Notes under the pieces: generated by a model
Database searches by the model: none
The model's input: the letters and a program-made list of their open reading frames with translations, nothing else
Told to the model about the DNA's origin: nothing
From: Methylomagnum ishizawai
Lineage (GTDB): Bacteria > Pseudomonadota > Gammaproteobacteria > Methylococcales > Methylomonadaceae
NCBI GenBank assembly: GCA_945861705.1
Contig: CAMAVM010000004.1
Span: forward strand, 1 to 64,000
Length of the DNA stretch: 64,000 bases
Direction: 5' to 3'
Part shown: positions 52,598 through 60,925 of the stretch, piece after piece
How positions within the stretch are numbered: position 1 is the stretch's first letter
Layout of the letters: every line of letters starts with the position of its first letter
Translations under genes and position numbers: made by a program

Positions 52598-53148
52598 TGG
52601 ATGATTCCTTAAGCCTAAAGCAAAAAAATACCAAGATCGTTAAGATTTTGGTATTAGTTGTGATAGGTATGTTCGGTTTCGGTTATGCCTTGGTACCACT
52701 GTACGATGTTTTATGCGACTTGACCGGACTAAACGGTAAGGCAAAATCGCTGGCAGCTGAGGAAGTCCTTTACAAGGTTGATATGAGCAGGGAAATAAAG
52801 CTCGAATTGATTACATCGTTGAACGAATCAACGCCTATGGAATTTCGTGCTGAAACCAAGCAATTAAAAGTCCATCCAGGCGAATACCATACCGTGTATT
52901 TTTACGGTGAGAATATGACCGATAAGTTACTGCATGCACAGGCGATACCTAGCTTTACGCCGAGTATCGCTGCTAAATATTTTCATAAGGTAGTGTGTTT
53001 TTGCCTTGACCAGCAAACATTTAAACCGAAAGAATCAAAGCAGATGGCTATGCGTTTTGCGGTTAAGCCGGATTTGCCGGAAGACTTAAAAACCATCACG
53101 CTTTCATACACATTTTTTGATAACACCAAAGCCGCAGTGCAAAATTAG
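52597..53148 (+). CDS. ctaG: Cytochrome c oxidase assembly protein CtaG (Cox11)
   Basis: The membrane-anchored copper chaperone that delivers Cu-B to subunit I. 183 residues: one N-terminal helix (ILVLVVIGMFGFGYALVPLYDVLCDLTGLNG, with the conserved Cys), then a periplasmic immunoglobulin-like domain with PGEYHTVYFYGENMTD, FTPSIAAKYFHKVVCFCLDQQTF (copper-binding CFC) and ITLSYTFFD. The ATG at 52597 overlaps the stop of the small ORF upstream and is preferred to the adjacent TTG. Confidence 0.95.
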   Translation: MDDSLSLKQKNTKIVKILVLVVIGMFGFGYALVPLYDVLCDLTGLNGKAKSLAAEEVLYKVDMSREIKLELITSLNESTPMEFRAETKQLKVHPGEYHTVYFYGENMTDKLLHAQAIPSFTPSIAAKYFHKVVCFCLDQQTFKPKESKQMAMRFAVKPDLPEDLKTITLSYTFFDNTKAAVQN

Positions 53149-53159
53149 AAGAGGAAATT

Positions 53160-54050
53160 ATGTCTACATCGCATGGTTATTACATTCCACATAAGGCAAC
53201 TTGGCCGGTTATGGTTACCGCCGGTTTGTTTTGTATGTTGGCTGGTTTTGCTAGTTACTTAAATGGATCATCGTCTGGTGCGACCTTCATGCTTGTCGGT
53301 TTCGCAATATTCATCATCATGGTAGCAGGATGGTTTACCTTGCAAGCAAGCGAAAGCGAATCAGGCACTTACAATACCCAGGTTGGCATTTCCTTCCGTA
53401 TGGGCATGATGTGGTTTATCTTCTCGGAAGTCATGTTTTTTGCCGTTTTCTTCGGTACGCTATGGTACACGCGCAACTTGTCCGTGCCTTGGTTGGGCGG
53501 TGAAGGTACGGGCGCGGCGACCAAAGCATTGCTTTGGCCTGATTACGAAACAGCTTGGCCGACAAACGGTCCTGCCCATTTGGGTGGCAAAATTGTTGAT
53601 GGCAAAACCAGTGGTGAATTTGAACCAATGGGTGCTTTTGGTTTGCCTTTGTTAAATACCTTATTGCTACTATCTAGCGGTGTTACCTGCACCTGGGCGC
53701 ATCACGGCTTATTGGCAAAAAACCGCGACCAACTCATCAAAGGCTTGATTGCTACCGTTACTTTAGGATTCTTGTTCGTCCTTTGCCAAGCAACTGAATA
53801 CCACGAAGCTTATACCGATATGGGTTTGACCTTGGGTTCAGGCATATATGGATCGACGTTCTTCATGTTGACAGGATTCCACGGCTTTCATGTCTGCGTG
53901 GGTGCAATCATCCTAAGCGTGGTGTTGTTCCGTAGCTGGAAAGGTCATTTCAAACCGGAAAACCATTTCGCTTTTGAAGCTGCCGCTTGGTATTGGCACT
54001 TTGTTGACGTGGTGTGGTTGGGTTTGTTCATCTTTGTTTACATCATGTGA
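53160..54050 (+). CDS. coxC: Cytochrome c oxidase subunit III
   Basis: 296 residues with seven predicted helices, the core subunit that stabilises subunit I. Family motifs include GYYIPHKATWPVM, GISFRMGMMWFIFSEVMFFAVFFGTLWYTR, LNTLLLLSSGVTCTWAHHGL, FVLCQATEYHEAYTDMGLTLGSGIYGSTFFMLTGFHGFHVCVG and the final YWHFVDVVWLGLFIFVYI. A GAGGAAA site precedes ATG 53160. Last gene of the operon, followed by a strong terminator. Confidence 0.97.
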   Translation: MSTSHGYYIPHKATWPVMVTAGLFCMLAGFASYLNGSSSGATFMLVGFAIFIIMVAGWFTLQASESESGTYNTQVGISFRMGMMWFIFSEVMFFAVFFGTLWYTRNLSVPWLGGEGTGAATKALLWPDYETAWPTNGPAHLGGKIVDGKTSGEFEPMGAFGLPLLNTLLLLSSGVTCTWAHHGLLAKNRDQLIKGLIATVTLGFLFVLCQATEYHEAYTDMGLTLGSGIYGSTFFMLTGFHGFHVCVGAIILSVVLFRSWKGHFKPENHFAFEAAAWYWHFVDVVWLGLFIFVYIM

Positions 54051-54067
54051 CAAACAACGCTATAACC

Positions 54068-54102
54068 AAAAAAAGTGCTGCCGTTTCGACAGCACTTTTT
54101 TT
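54068..54102 (+). terminator. Rho-independent terminator of the cox operon
   Basis: AAAAAGTGCTG(C/T)C stem with loop around GTTTC, then ACAGCACTTTTTTT. The stem is almost perfect and has a long T run. Confidence 0.92.
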
Positions 54103-54299
54103 ATGTCTTACAAACGTTAACTGGTTGAAGATACTATCTTTTATGTGGAATCCCCGCACGGATTTAGGTGCTTGCAACGCAGCAATGTGATGATAATCGT
54201 GGAATGAGGATGATACATCAAATCGCTTATATGGCCTCATTCCTAGGGTAAACGGCTGTTCTACATCTAGTCTAGGAATAGCATCAATTTGTGTACTCA

Positions 54300-54330
54300 C
54301 AAAAAAAGGCGGTCACCCGCCCTTTTTGTG
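54300..54330 (-). terminator. Rho-independent terminator of the yciB-yciI-bolA-parvulin operon
   Basis: Read on the minus strand, CAAAAAGGGCGG-GTGA-CCGCC is followed by TTTTTTTG. It lies 12 bases after the stop of the parvulin gene. Confidence 0.85.
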
Positions 54331-54341
54331 GTTGAAAACCC

Positions 54342-55319
54342 TTACTTTTTAGCGGGGACTGCTTTTTCTGCTTCAGCAGGTTGTGCAACTTCTTTAGCTG
54401 GCTCTGCGGCTGCAGGTGTAGCTGTAGCGGCTGGAGCAGGAGTGGTTGCTGCTGGAGGCGGCGTAGCGGCTTTCGGTGCTTCGTCTTTCAGCGGGATCAA
54501 AATCTCAACTTTGGCTTGTTTACGCAAACCTTCTACCATGCTCTGTATTTTTTCACGTTGCAACATGGGTGTCAGTTGTTCTTTAACGGCTTCCAGAGGT
54601 GGTGCTGCTTGTTTTCTGGAATCTTCACTCAAAATAATGTGCCACCCGAATTGGGTTTTGACAGGTGCTTTGGTGTATTTGCCTTTTTCCAGTTTGGCAA
54701 CGGCTTCAGAGAACGGTGCTACCATTTGGCTAGGATTAAACCAGCCTAAATCGCCGCCATTTTGGGATTCTTTGGCATCCAATGAATGCTTGTTTGCCAG
54801 TTTGGCAAATTTTCCGCCCTTATCCAGTTCGGCTATTAGTTTTTTGGCTTCATCTTCAGTCTTGACCAGGATGTGGCTCGCCTTGTATTCGGTGCCGTTT
54901 GCGCCGCCAACTTTGCTGTCATATTCTTTTTTGATGTCAGCATCGGTGATTGGGTTGGCTTTCAAGTAAGCTTGCAAGCTCGCTTGGGTCAAGATGGCTT
55001 TCCGTGCGGCATCCAGTTGGGCGACGACTTCAGGCGTTTGGTCCAGTTTTTTTAGCACGGCATCTTGCACTAAAATTTCGCGCTGAACCAATTCATCAAC
55101 CAATTTTTCTTTTGGAAAAGCAGGGGCTTGACCGTGGCTACGCTGGGCGAGGTCTTTTTCCAGGTCTTCCAGCGTTTTTTTGCTGATGTATTGGCCGTTT
55201 ACGCTGGCAATCGCATCTTCTTTTTTAACGGCTGGAGGTGTTACGTCAGTAGGCCTATGGTCGCACCCTGTAAGGGCGATAGCACTAACTAAAAATAATG
55301 GTGTAAGTTTGTTATACAT
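54342..55319 (-). CDS. Parvulin-type peptidyl-prolyl isomerase lipoprotein
   Basis: A 325-residue periplasmic foldase. The N-terminus is a lipoprotein signal with lipobox ALTGC (Cys19). A SurA-like helical N-domain (VNGQYISKKTLEDLEKDL, VDELVQREILVQDAVLKKL) precedes the PpiC rotamase domain YKASHILVKTEDEAKKLIAEL...NGGDLGWFNPSQMVAPFSEAV...TQFGWHIILSED. The last ~50 residues are a Pro/Ala-rich tail. It isomerises prolyl bonds in exported proteins. Its ATG overlaps the bolA stop by one base. Confidence 0.93.
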   Translation of the reverse strand: MYNKLTPLFLVSAIALTGCDHRPTDVTPPAVKKEDAIASVNGQYISKKTLEDLEKDLAQRSHGQAPAFPKEKLVDELVQREILVQDAVLKKLDQTPEVVAQLDAARKAILTQASLQAYLKANPITDADIKKEYDSKVGGANGTEYKASHILVKTEDEAKKLIAELDKGGKFAKLANKHSLDAKESQNGGDLGWFNPSQMVAPFSEAVAKLEKGKYTKAPVKTQFGWHIILSEDSRKQAAPPLEAVKEQLTPMLQREKIQSMVEGLRKQAKVEILIPLKDEAPKAATPPPAATTPAPAATATPAAAEPAKEVAQPAEAEKAVPAKK

Positions 55320-55597
55320 TACGAATTTCCTTTGGTTTCTTCTGAGGGTGAAAGAGCATTGATGCCTAAGGCATGAATTTCTTGTTTCATCATGTCGCCT
55401 AACGCTTTGTATATCAGTTGGTGGCGTTGCACCAGCGATTTTCCATCAAATGCGTCGGCAACAATTTTGACATGATAGTGACCGCCGCCGCTTTTAGCTC
55501 CGGCATGACCGGCATGTGTAGCACTGTGGTCGATAATTTCCAGGGTTTCTGGTTTAAACGCTTCATTCAACAGGCGTTTAATAGTTTCGGATGTCAT
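55319..55597 (-). CDS. bolA: BolA family protein
   Basis: A 92-residue BolA-fold protein: [69 protein letters not shown]. The conserved His of HAGH and the C-terminal HAL region match the Fe-S co-ligands used with monothiol glutaredoxins. It belongs to the IbaG/BolA group. Overlaps yciI by four bases (ATGA) and the parvulin start by one. Confidence 0.93.
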   Translation of the reverse strand: MTSETIKRLLNEAFKPETLEIIDHSATHAGHAGAKSGGGHYHVKIVADAFDGKSLVQRHQLIYKALGDMMKQEIHALGINALSPSEETKGNS

Positions 55598-55896
55598 TGG
55601 GGGAATACCTTTTTAAATGGTTTGACGGTTACGTTGGAATAAACTTTAGTTGCTACGTAAGGATCTGCATCAGCCCAGTGTTGTGCAGCTTGTAGGCTTT
55701 CAAATTCTGCGACGATAAGGCTGCCCGTAAAACCCGCCGTACCGGGGTTGTCGCTGTCGATAGCGGGGTGCGGTCCTGCCAATACCAACCGTCCGGCATC
55801 TTGCAGGTTGTGTAATCTTTTAATATGCGCGGGTCTCGCAACCATGCGTAATTCCAGGCTATTGGCGACATCTTCACTGATGATTGCGTATAACAC
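55594..55896 (-). CDS. yciI: YciI family protein
   Basis: A 100-residue ferredoxin-like-fold protein: [59 protein letters not shown], and the conserved WADADPY motif in [14 protein letters not shown], which holds the putative catalytic Asp/His pair. Function not established for the family. Adjacent yciB-yciI is a common gammaproteobacterial arrangement. Confidence 0.94.
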   Translation of the reverse strand: MLYAIISEDVANSLELRMVARPAHIKRLHNLQDAGRLVLAGPHPAIDSDNPGTAGFTGSLIVAEFESLQAAQHWADADPYVATKVYSNVTVKPFKKVFPQ

Positions 55897-55897
55897 C

Positions 55898-56434
55898 TTA
55901 TTCCTCGGTTTCTGGGATGTACTTATATAAAAAAATCATCTGTAGCACGATGAACAAAACCATCAATCCCGGCACGCCGAAAGTTTTAAAGGTAACCCAT
56001 TGGTCGGTTGTGTAATGGAACATCACGTAAACGTTGATAAAGCCGACGGTGATAAAAAAACAACCCCACATCAGGTTTAAGCGCCGCCAAACAAAATCAG
56101 GCAAGGTCAAGCTTTTGGACATCATGCGTTCAACAAAGGGTTTTTTGCCGATAAATTGGCTACCAATAAAGGCAAGTCCGAACAACCATTCGATTATGGA
56201 TAGCTTCCATTTGATGAATTGTTCGTCATGTAGCAATATTGTTGCACCACCCATTACGATGATTAAACCCAACGTAATCCATTGCATAGTTTCGACTTTA
56301 CGGTATCTAAACCAGTTATAAGCCACCTGTAAGATAGTTGCTACAATGACGACGGCAGTTGCTACGTAAATGTCATACAGCTTGAAGGCTATAAAAAATA
56401 GAAGAATCGGAAAGAATTCAAAAAGCTGTTTCAT
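55898..56434 (-). CDS. yciB: Inner-membrane septation protein A family (YciB/IspZ)
   Basis: A 178-residue protein with five or six helices: [75 protein letters not shown], and the conserved [22 protein letters not shown]. The family is tied to cell division and envelope integrity. First gene of a four-gene operon with 1-base spacing to yciI. Confidence 0.95.
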   Translation of the reverse strand: MKQLFEFFPILLFFIAFKLYDIYVATAVVIVATILQVAYNWFRYRKVETMQWITLGLIIVMGGATILLHDEQFIKWKLSIIEWLFGLAFIGSQFIGKKPFVERMMSKSLTLPDFVWRRLNLMWGCFFITVGFINVYVMFHYTTDQWVTFKTFGVPGLMVLFIVLQMIFLYKYIPETEE

Positions 56435-56778
56435 GAAGGTGGTGGTGTACGTATGGTTGTTACAGGTTAGTGCAATCGGATCAGGGCTATACGGTTAGTG
56501 GCTCTTACATTCCATCGGATTGCTATTTCCCTGAAAATTTATGCTGAATGTTCGACTAGCTAATTTGTGTTGGCGATGTGAGTGCCATTTTTCATAAAAG
56601 TTCAAGATGACTTACCATTTGGGTTCTTGCGACTTTTTAGGAAATCATTGATGAATGAGTTGACTTACATTTTAAACTTTACCGCTTTTGCTTACCCTAT
56701 TGTAAGGCTAATGCCCTTCAATGTACATGTTTTGATTGTGGATTCTGCTAAAATGATGTTTCAATTTGGAGATAGATA
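56435..56778. other. Divergent spacer between yciB and the DUF1244 gene
   Basis: About 344 bases. A 65-codon ORF at 56582-56779 runs through it, but it has no ribosome binding site and no recognisable content, so it is not called. No clear promoter pair or repeat was found. Confidence 0.3.
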
Positions 56779-57078
56779 GTGGACGATAACACAAAAACCC
56801 AGCTCGAAGCAGCAGCTTTCAGGCGCTTAGTTCATCACTTGCAAACACATACCGACGTTCAGAATATTGACTTGATGATCCTGGCTGATTTTTGCCGTAA
56901 TTGTCTGGCGAAGTGGTATACCGCAGCGGCTCAAGACCAAAATGTGACCCTGGATTACGAACAAGCCAGGGAAATAATCTACGGTATCCCGTATAAAGAA
57001 TGGCAAGCCAAATACCAGAGTGCGGCTACACCGGAGCAATTGGCGGCGTTAGAAAGCAAAAAAAAGTCGAAAGTATAG
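56779..57078 (+). CDS. DUF1244 family protein
   Basis: A 99-residue cytoplasmic protein. The DUF1244 signature is clear: AAAFRRLVHHLQTHTDVQNIDLMILADFCRNCLAKWYTAAA and EQAREIIYGIPYKEWQAKYQ, with the conserved FCRNCL cysteine pair. Role unknown; the family is widespread in proteobacteria. GTG start at 56779 with GGAGA ~8 bases upstream. Confidence 0.92.
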   Translation: MDDNTKTQLEAAAFRRLVHHLQTHTDVQNIDLMILADFCRNCLAKWYTAAAQDQNVTLDYEQAREIIYGIPYKEWQAKYQSAATPEQLAALESKKKSKV

Positions 57079-57180
57079 GTTAACAATCAAACTAACTTTG
57101 ATGCTTGTTTCAACCCTTGTCAGGCAAGATAGCGGGATGGCTAAGGGTAAAGACCTTCATCAGCAAATGGGTTTGATTTG

Positions 57181-57954
57181 TTAAGGTCTTTCAACCTTGA
57201 AAGTATCACCACCGTATTGCAATATAATGCTGTTAGGTAAAATTTCTTTGAGTGTCACTGAGCCTTTGATGAGTTGTCCTGTCCGGTATTTAACCATGTC
57301 GATTATCACAAAACGCTCTTGCGGTTGATTGGCGTAGCTGAATACATTGATACTTAGCTTAGGTAAGCTATTGCGGACTTCGTAAGGCAGATCATCTAAG
57401 GCAAGTATGGCTTTTTTTGATGACGATACGGCTGGCTTTTCCGGCATTGTGTCGAAAGGTTCAGGTCGAATTGTTGGCGGTGTTGCAATCCGTTTAGGCG
57501 GTTCTTTTTTAGTCACTAACGGTTTCTTTTCTGGAATTTGTTTAATGGGCTGCTGGATTTCGACCATTTTTTTTGCTGCTATCAATTGGGCGATAGAAGG
57601 TGAGGGCGATTGTGGTGCTATTTGTTTTGGTAATGATGGATTAGGTTGTTGGGCAATCTTGTTTTGCGTAGCAACGGCTTGCGCTAAAGGTGGTTTTGTT
57701 GATGTTGCTGGCAAAAGCGGTTTTTCTGGATTAACAGCAAGCTTTTGTGCCGATTCTGTAGGGATTTTCTGAGTGAAATGCCAGAATAAATATGCGATAA
57801 CCAGCAGATTGCCGATAACCAGCGCAGCTATCCACTTAGCTGATTTCTGTTTGGGTGGCGGCGGATTGATGAGTATTCTGTCCGTAACGGTGTCCGGTTG
57901 GGTGGCTTGCCGTTGCTGTTCGGATTTACGTAGGGCATCGAGGATATATGACAT
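57181..57954 (-). CDS. gspB: Type II secretion assembly factor GspB-like
   Basis: A 257-residue bitopic protein. It starts with the typical MSYILDALRKSEQQRQ, has one transmembrane helix (WIAALVIGNLLVIAYLFWHF), a long Pro/Lys-rich periplasmic linker, and the C-terminal T2SSB domain LPYEVRNSLPKLSINVFSYANQPQERFVIIDMVKYRTGQLIKGSVTLKEILPNSIILQYGG. GspA and GspB help insert the secretin through the peptidoglycan. Follows the GspA-like gene by 6 bases. Confidence 0.92.
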   Translation of the reverse strand: MSYILDALRKSEQQRQATQPDTVTDRILINPPPPKQKSAKWIAALVIGNLLVIAYLFWHFTQKIPTESAQKLAVNPEKPLLPATSTKPPLAQAVATQNKIAQQPNPSLPKQIAPQSPSPSIAQLIAAKKMVEIQQPIKQIPEKKPLVTKKEPPKRIATPPTIRPEPFDTMPEKPAVSSSKKAILALDDLPYEVRNSLPKLSINVFSYANQPQERFVIIDMVKYRTGQLIKGSVTLKEILPNSIILQYGGDTFKVERP

Positions 57955-57960
57955 CGTACA

Positions 57961-59673
57961 TCAGTCCTGTTTCAAATGTGGCGAACCCTGTGCGCCGGTT
58001 GCATTGTCAAGATGAAAAATCGTTTGTGTACCCACTTTGCCATCCTGCTTTAAGTGGCGCGACCGTTGGAAGCTTATAACACGTGCTTTCAACTCGGCAT
58101 CAAAAAATTCGGGGCGACTGACTTTTTCATCTATGCCGTCAATTTCCGTCATTTGTTGGCGCAACCAAGCGACGTTCTCGGATGATTGTCCTGGAAATAG
58201 CATTTTCATTGCAGGTTTTGGCGATTGCCAGAGCAATACGTAATAACCATCCCAAAAACTCAGCACATCTGCCAAGGGAAACGTCACATAGTGGTCGAAG
58301 GTGAGGGTGGGTTGTCCGTCTTTTATTGCCGTCAATAACGCATAGCGTTTTATCCCTGGAGATAACGAAAACTCCAACACGACCGGACGATTGTATGCCA
58401 GCAGGTCTTTCCAATTACCGTTGTCAAATAGGCAGTTCAAGCCTGTTTTTTTGGCATAATCACAGTCTACTTGTTGGTTGGCTGGGATTTCTTTTTCCCA
58501 CAGTTTAAGCGCGTTGCTTATTCCCACATCCAAGGTAAGCCCTGGATTATCTAACCATGAGCTAAAGGGCTTTGTGCCAGCAACAGGTTCAAGTTTGGCA
58601 ACTACCGGTGCTACCTTAATCGGTGTAAGTGGTTTAATGGCAACTTTCACAGGAAATTTTCCCGATAAGATCGTTTTAGATTTGGGCAGCGTTGGGTCGT
58701 TTACTGGGTAGTTGCGGTAATAAAACCCAGCAACGAGACAGCTTAACACCAACATCGCCAATAAAGGCTTTACCCATGATGGCGTGTCATTGGTAAACGC
58801 CAAGGTTTCTTTAGCGGCGCGTTTGATAATGGGTGGCGTAATGACGCGGGTATCGCTTGAGTAAGCCCCCAATAAGGCACAATGACAAATAATATTGATG
58901 ATCCGTGGAATGCCCTTGGAAAATTGAAATATTTTGGTGATTGCACTTTTCTTGAATAGGTCGGGATCGCCTTTGCACACCATCAAGCGATGACGAATAT
59001 AGGTGCGAGTTTCCGCCAACGATAAGGGCAGCAGATGATAACGGGCAGTAATACGTTGATTTAATTGACGTAACTCGCGGCGGGTTAATAAGTCTTTTAG
59101 CTCTGGTTGACCGACGAGGATGATTTGCAGTAATTTTGTTTTAGTGGTTTCAAGGTTGGTCAACAGACGGACTTGTTCTAAAACCTCCAGACTCAGGTTT
59201 TGGGCTTCATCAATAACCAAAACAGTACGTCTACCTTTAGCGTGAGCAGCGAGCAGATGCTGGTTTAACGCATCAATCAGGTTTTTTAATGTATGCCGAT
59301 CTTTGTCGTAGGATATCCGTAATTCATCGCAGATCGTCGCCAATAACTCGATGGCATTGAGTTTGGGGTTTAAGATAAGGGCAATATCAATGTTTTCTGG
59401 CAGTTGCTGCAACAAACAATGGCATAATGTTGTCTTACCCGTACCGACTTCGCCAGTCAACGCGACAAAGCCGCCACCGTGATTGATGCCGTACAGCAGG
59501 TGCGCCAAACCCTCCTGATGACGGGTACTCATGAACATGAAATGCGGGTCTGGCGCTATGGAAAACGGCAGCTCGCTAAAATGAAAGTATTCGTTGTACA
59601 AAGCGCAAGTATTGGGTGAAATAAATTTGTTTAATAAAGCATTAACCGCAACGTGTGCGAAAATTACTATCAA
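57961..59673 (-). CDS. gspA: GspA/ExeA-like AAA ATPase with peptidoglycan-binding domain
   Basis: A 570-residue protein (about 546 if started at the TTG before YNEYFHF). An AAA ATPase: YFHFSELPFSIAPDPHFMFMS, Walker A GEVGTGKTT at 74-82, Walker B RTVLVIDEAQNLS, NLETTKTKLLQIILVGQPEL. Then one transmembrane helix (PLLAMLVLSCLVAGFYY), a peptidase-C39-like periplasmic segment and a C-terminal PG_binding_1 domain (FDAELKARVISFQRSRHLKQDGKVGTQT). With GspB it remodels peptidoglycan for secretin assembly. The start is unclear, because the TTG at 59673 lies in a heptamer repeat tract. Confidence 0.9.
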   Translation of the reverse strand: MIVIFAHVAVNALLNKFISPNTCALYNEYFHFSELPFSIAPDPHFMFMSTRHQEGLAHLLYGINHGGGFVALTGEVGTGKTTLCHCLLQQLPENIDIALILNPKLNAIELLATICDELRISYDKDRHTLKNLIDALNQHLLAAHAKGRRTVLVIDEAQNLSLEVLEQVRLLTNLETTKTKLLQIILVGQPELKDLLTRRELRQLNQRITARYHLLPLSLAETRTYIRHRLMVCKGDPDLFKKSAITKIFQFSKGIPRIINIICHCALLGAYSSDTRVITPPIIKRAAKETLAFTNDTPSWVKPLLAMLVLSCLVAGFYYRNYPVNDPTLPKSKTILSGKFPVKVAIKPLTPIKVAPVVAKLEPVAGTKPFSSWLDNPGLTLDVGISNALKLWEKEIPANQQVDCDYAKKTGLNCLFDNGNWKDLLAYNRPVVLEFSLSPGIKRYALLTAIKDGQPTLTFDHYVTFPLADVLSFWDGYYVLLWQSPKPAMKMLFPGQSSENVAWLRQQMTEIDGIDEKVSRPEFFDAELKARVISFQRSRHLKQDGKVGTQTIFHLDNATGAQGSPHLKQD

Positions 59674-59705
59674 GGCTCAAGGCTCAAGGCTCAAGGCTCA
59701 AGGCT
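59671..59705. repeat. Five tandem heptamers at the gspA 5' end
   Basis: CAAGGCT repeated five times without error. An inverted copy AGCCTTG(AG) at 59729-59737 allows a hairpin. On the minus strand the array directly precedes, and overlaps, the first possible gspA start. Because 7 is not a multiple of 3, slippage would shift frame or promoter spacing. Confidence 0.9.
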
Positions 59706-59792
59706 TATGATAAAAGTCTGCTGTTTTGAGCCTTGAGTCTTGCGCCTGATGCACAATTGTAACCCACAACAGAAAGAAGGTCTCAATACTAG

Positions 59793-60683
59793 ATGAGTCG
59801 TTACGATAGAAATAGAAACAAAAAATCCAATAACACGATTTTTATTTTAGCCGTCCTGATTTCCTTGGCTGTTGGCATCAGTGGTACGTATTATGTTATG
59901 GAAAACTTTAAGCAGCTTAAGCAAGCAGAAACACGCGTTACTGATAAAGTGCCGACAAATGAAATCGCAACATCAGTACAATTCCCAGAAGAACAGCCGC
60001 TTGCAGAAGAGGGCGAGCTTGAATTTTTACCTCCCACAGAACCAGAAACTGTGGTTAGCCATGACAATCAAACTCCAACCCAGCCATCAGATCTGCCAGA
60101 TTTATTAAGTAGCGATGATATGGTGAGGCAAGCATTAATCAAGATTGCACCTGGGCTTGCACCGTGGCTTAATACAGATCAGTTAATTAGAAAGCACATA
60201 CTGATAGTCAATGATTTTGCCCAGGGGATTCGCATTACCAAACACATGAGTTTTCTTCGGATGGCGGAGCCGTTTTCTGTAGAACAGAGCAGAAATGGGC
60301 TTAATATATCGCCCAAAAGTTATCAACGTTACAATAATATCGCACAAACATTTCAGGCTATTAATGCAAAATCCGCCGTAGGGCTTTACCAAAAATTTAG
60401 ACCATTAATGTTGCAGGTGTTTGCCGAATTCAGCTATCCAAAAGACATTACACTAGAAAGCATCATCAATAAAGCGGCAGGTGAAATTCTTGCTGCTCCT
60501 GCACTTGAAGGGCAAATTGTCTTGGTAAGACCGTCTGTTTTCTATAAGTTTGCCGATACCAAACTGGAAACACTCAGTCCCGTTCAAAAACAGATGATCC
60601 GTATGGGGGCTGTGAACACACGCATAATTCAAGCTAAATGCCGTGAATTTTTGGTGGAGTTGGCGAAATCAGACCTCAAATAG
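59793..60683 (+). CDS. DUF3014 family protein
   Basis: A 296-residue bitopic protein: N-terminal helix (NTIFILAVLISLAVGISGTYYVM), an acidic Pro/Glu-rich linker, then the DUF3014 domain (DLLSSDDMVRQALIKIAPGLAPWLNTDQLIRKHILIVNDFAQGI, SYQRYNNIAQTFQAINAKSAVGLYQKFRPLMLQVFAEFSYP, LEGQIVLVRPSVFYKFAD). Mostly periplasmic; no function known. Divergent from gspA across the heptamer tract. Confidence 0.9.
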   Translation: MSRYDRNRNKKSNNTIFILAVLISLAVGISGTYYVMENFKQLKQAETRVTDKVPTNEIATSVQFPEEQPLAEEGELEFLPPTEPETVVSHDNQTPTQPSDLPDLLSSDDMVRQALIKIAPGLAPWLNTDQLIRKHILIVNDFAQGIRITKHMSFLRMAEPFSVEQSRNGLNISPKSYQRYNNIAQTFQAINAKSAVGLYQKFRPLMLQVFAEFSYPKDITLESIINKAAGEILAAPALEGQIVLVRPSVFYKFADTKLETLSPVQKQMIRMGAVNTRIIQAKCREFLVELAKSDLK

Positions 60684-60727
60684 TGACCTCGATTACGCAA
60701 ACTTCATCGGAGCAAAATGTTTTTCAG

Positions 60728-60925
60728 TTAAGGAACGCTGAACGAGTCCTTTGACAAGCTCAGATACCGTCTTTCCAGAGGAATGGCAAGTAAAGTTAAA
60801 TTGCATAATTCGGATCAAAGGGCGAACGGTGATATGTTGATACCGTTCATGGTGGGTTTGCACCACAGGCACTTCCTTCGGTCGTCGAACCATGATCGGA
60901 ATCAACGTGTTCAGAGATTCCTTAA
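60728..60925. repeat. Dispersed palindromic element with TTAAGGAA ends (copy 3)
   Basis: TTAAGGAACGCTGAAC at the left end and GTTCAGAGATTCCTTAA at the right end form ~16-bp imperfect terminal inverted repeats. The body contains TTTGACAAGCTCAG and a right half GGTCGTCGAACCATGATCGG, with ~70 extra bases relative to copy 2. Its right-end TTAA supplies the stop codon of the gene at 60922. Confidence 0.82.

Noticed and set aside
56582-56779. 65-codon ORF before the DUF1244 gene
   Set aside because: No ribosome binding site and no domain; more likely leader sequence.
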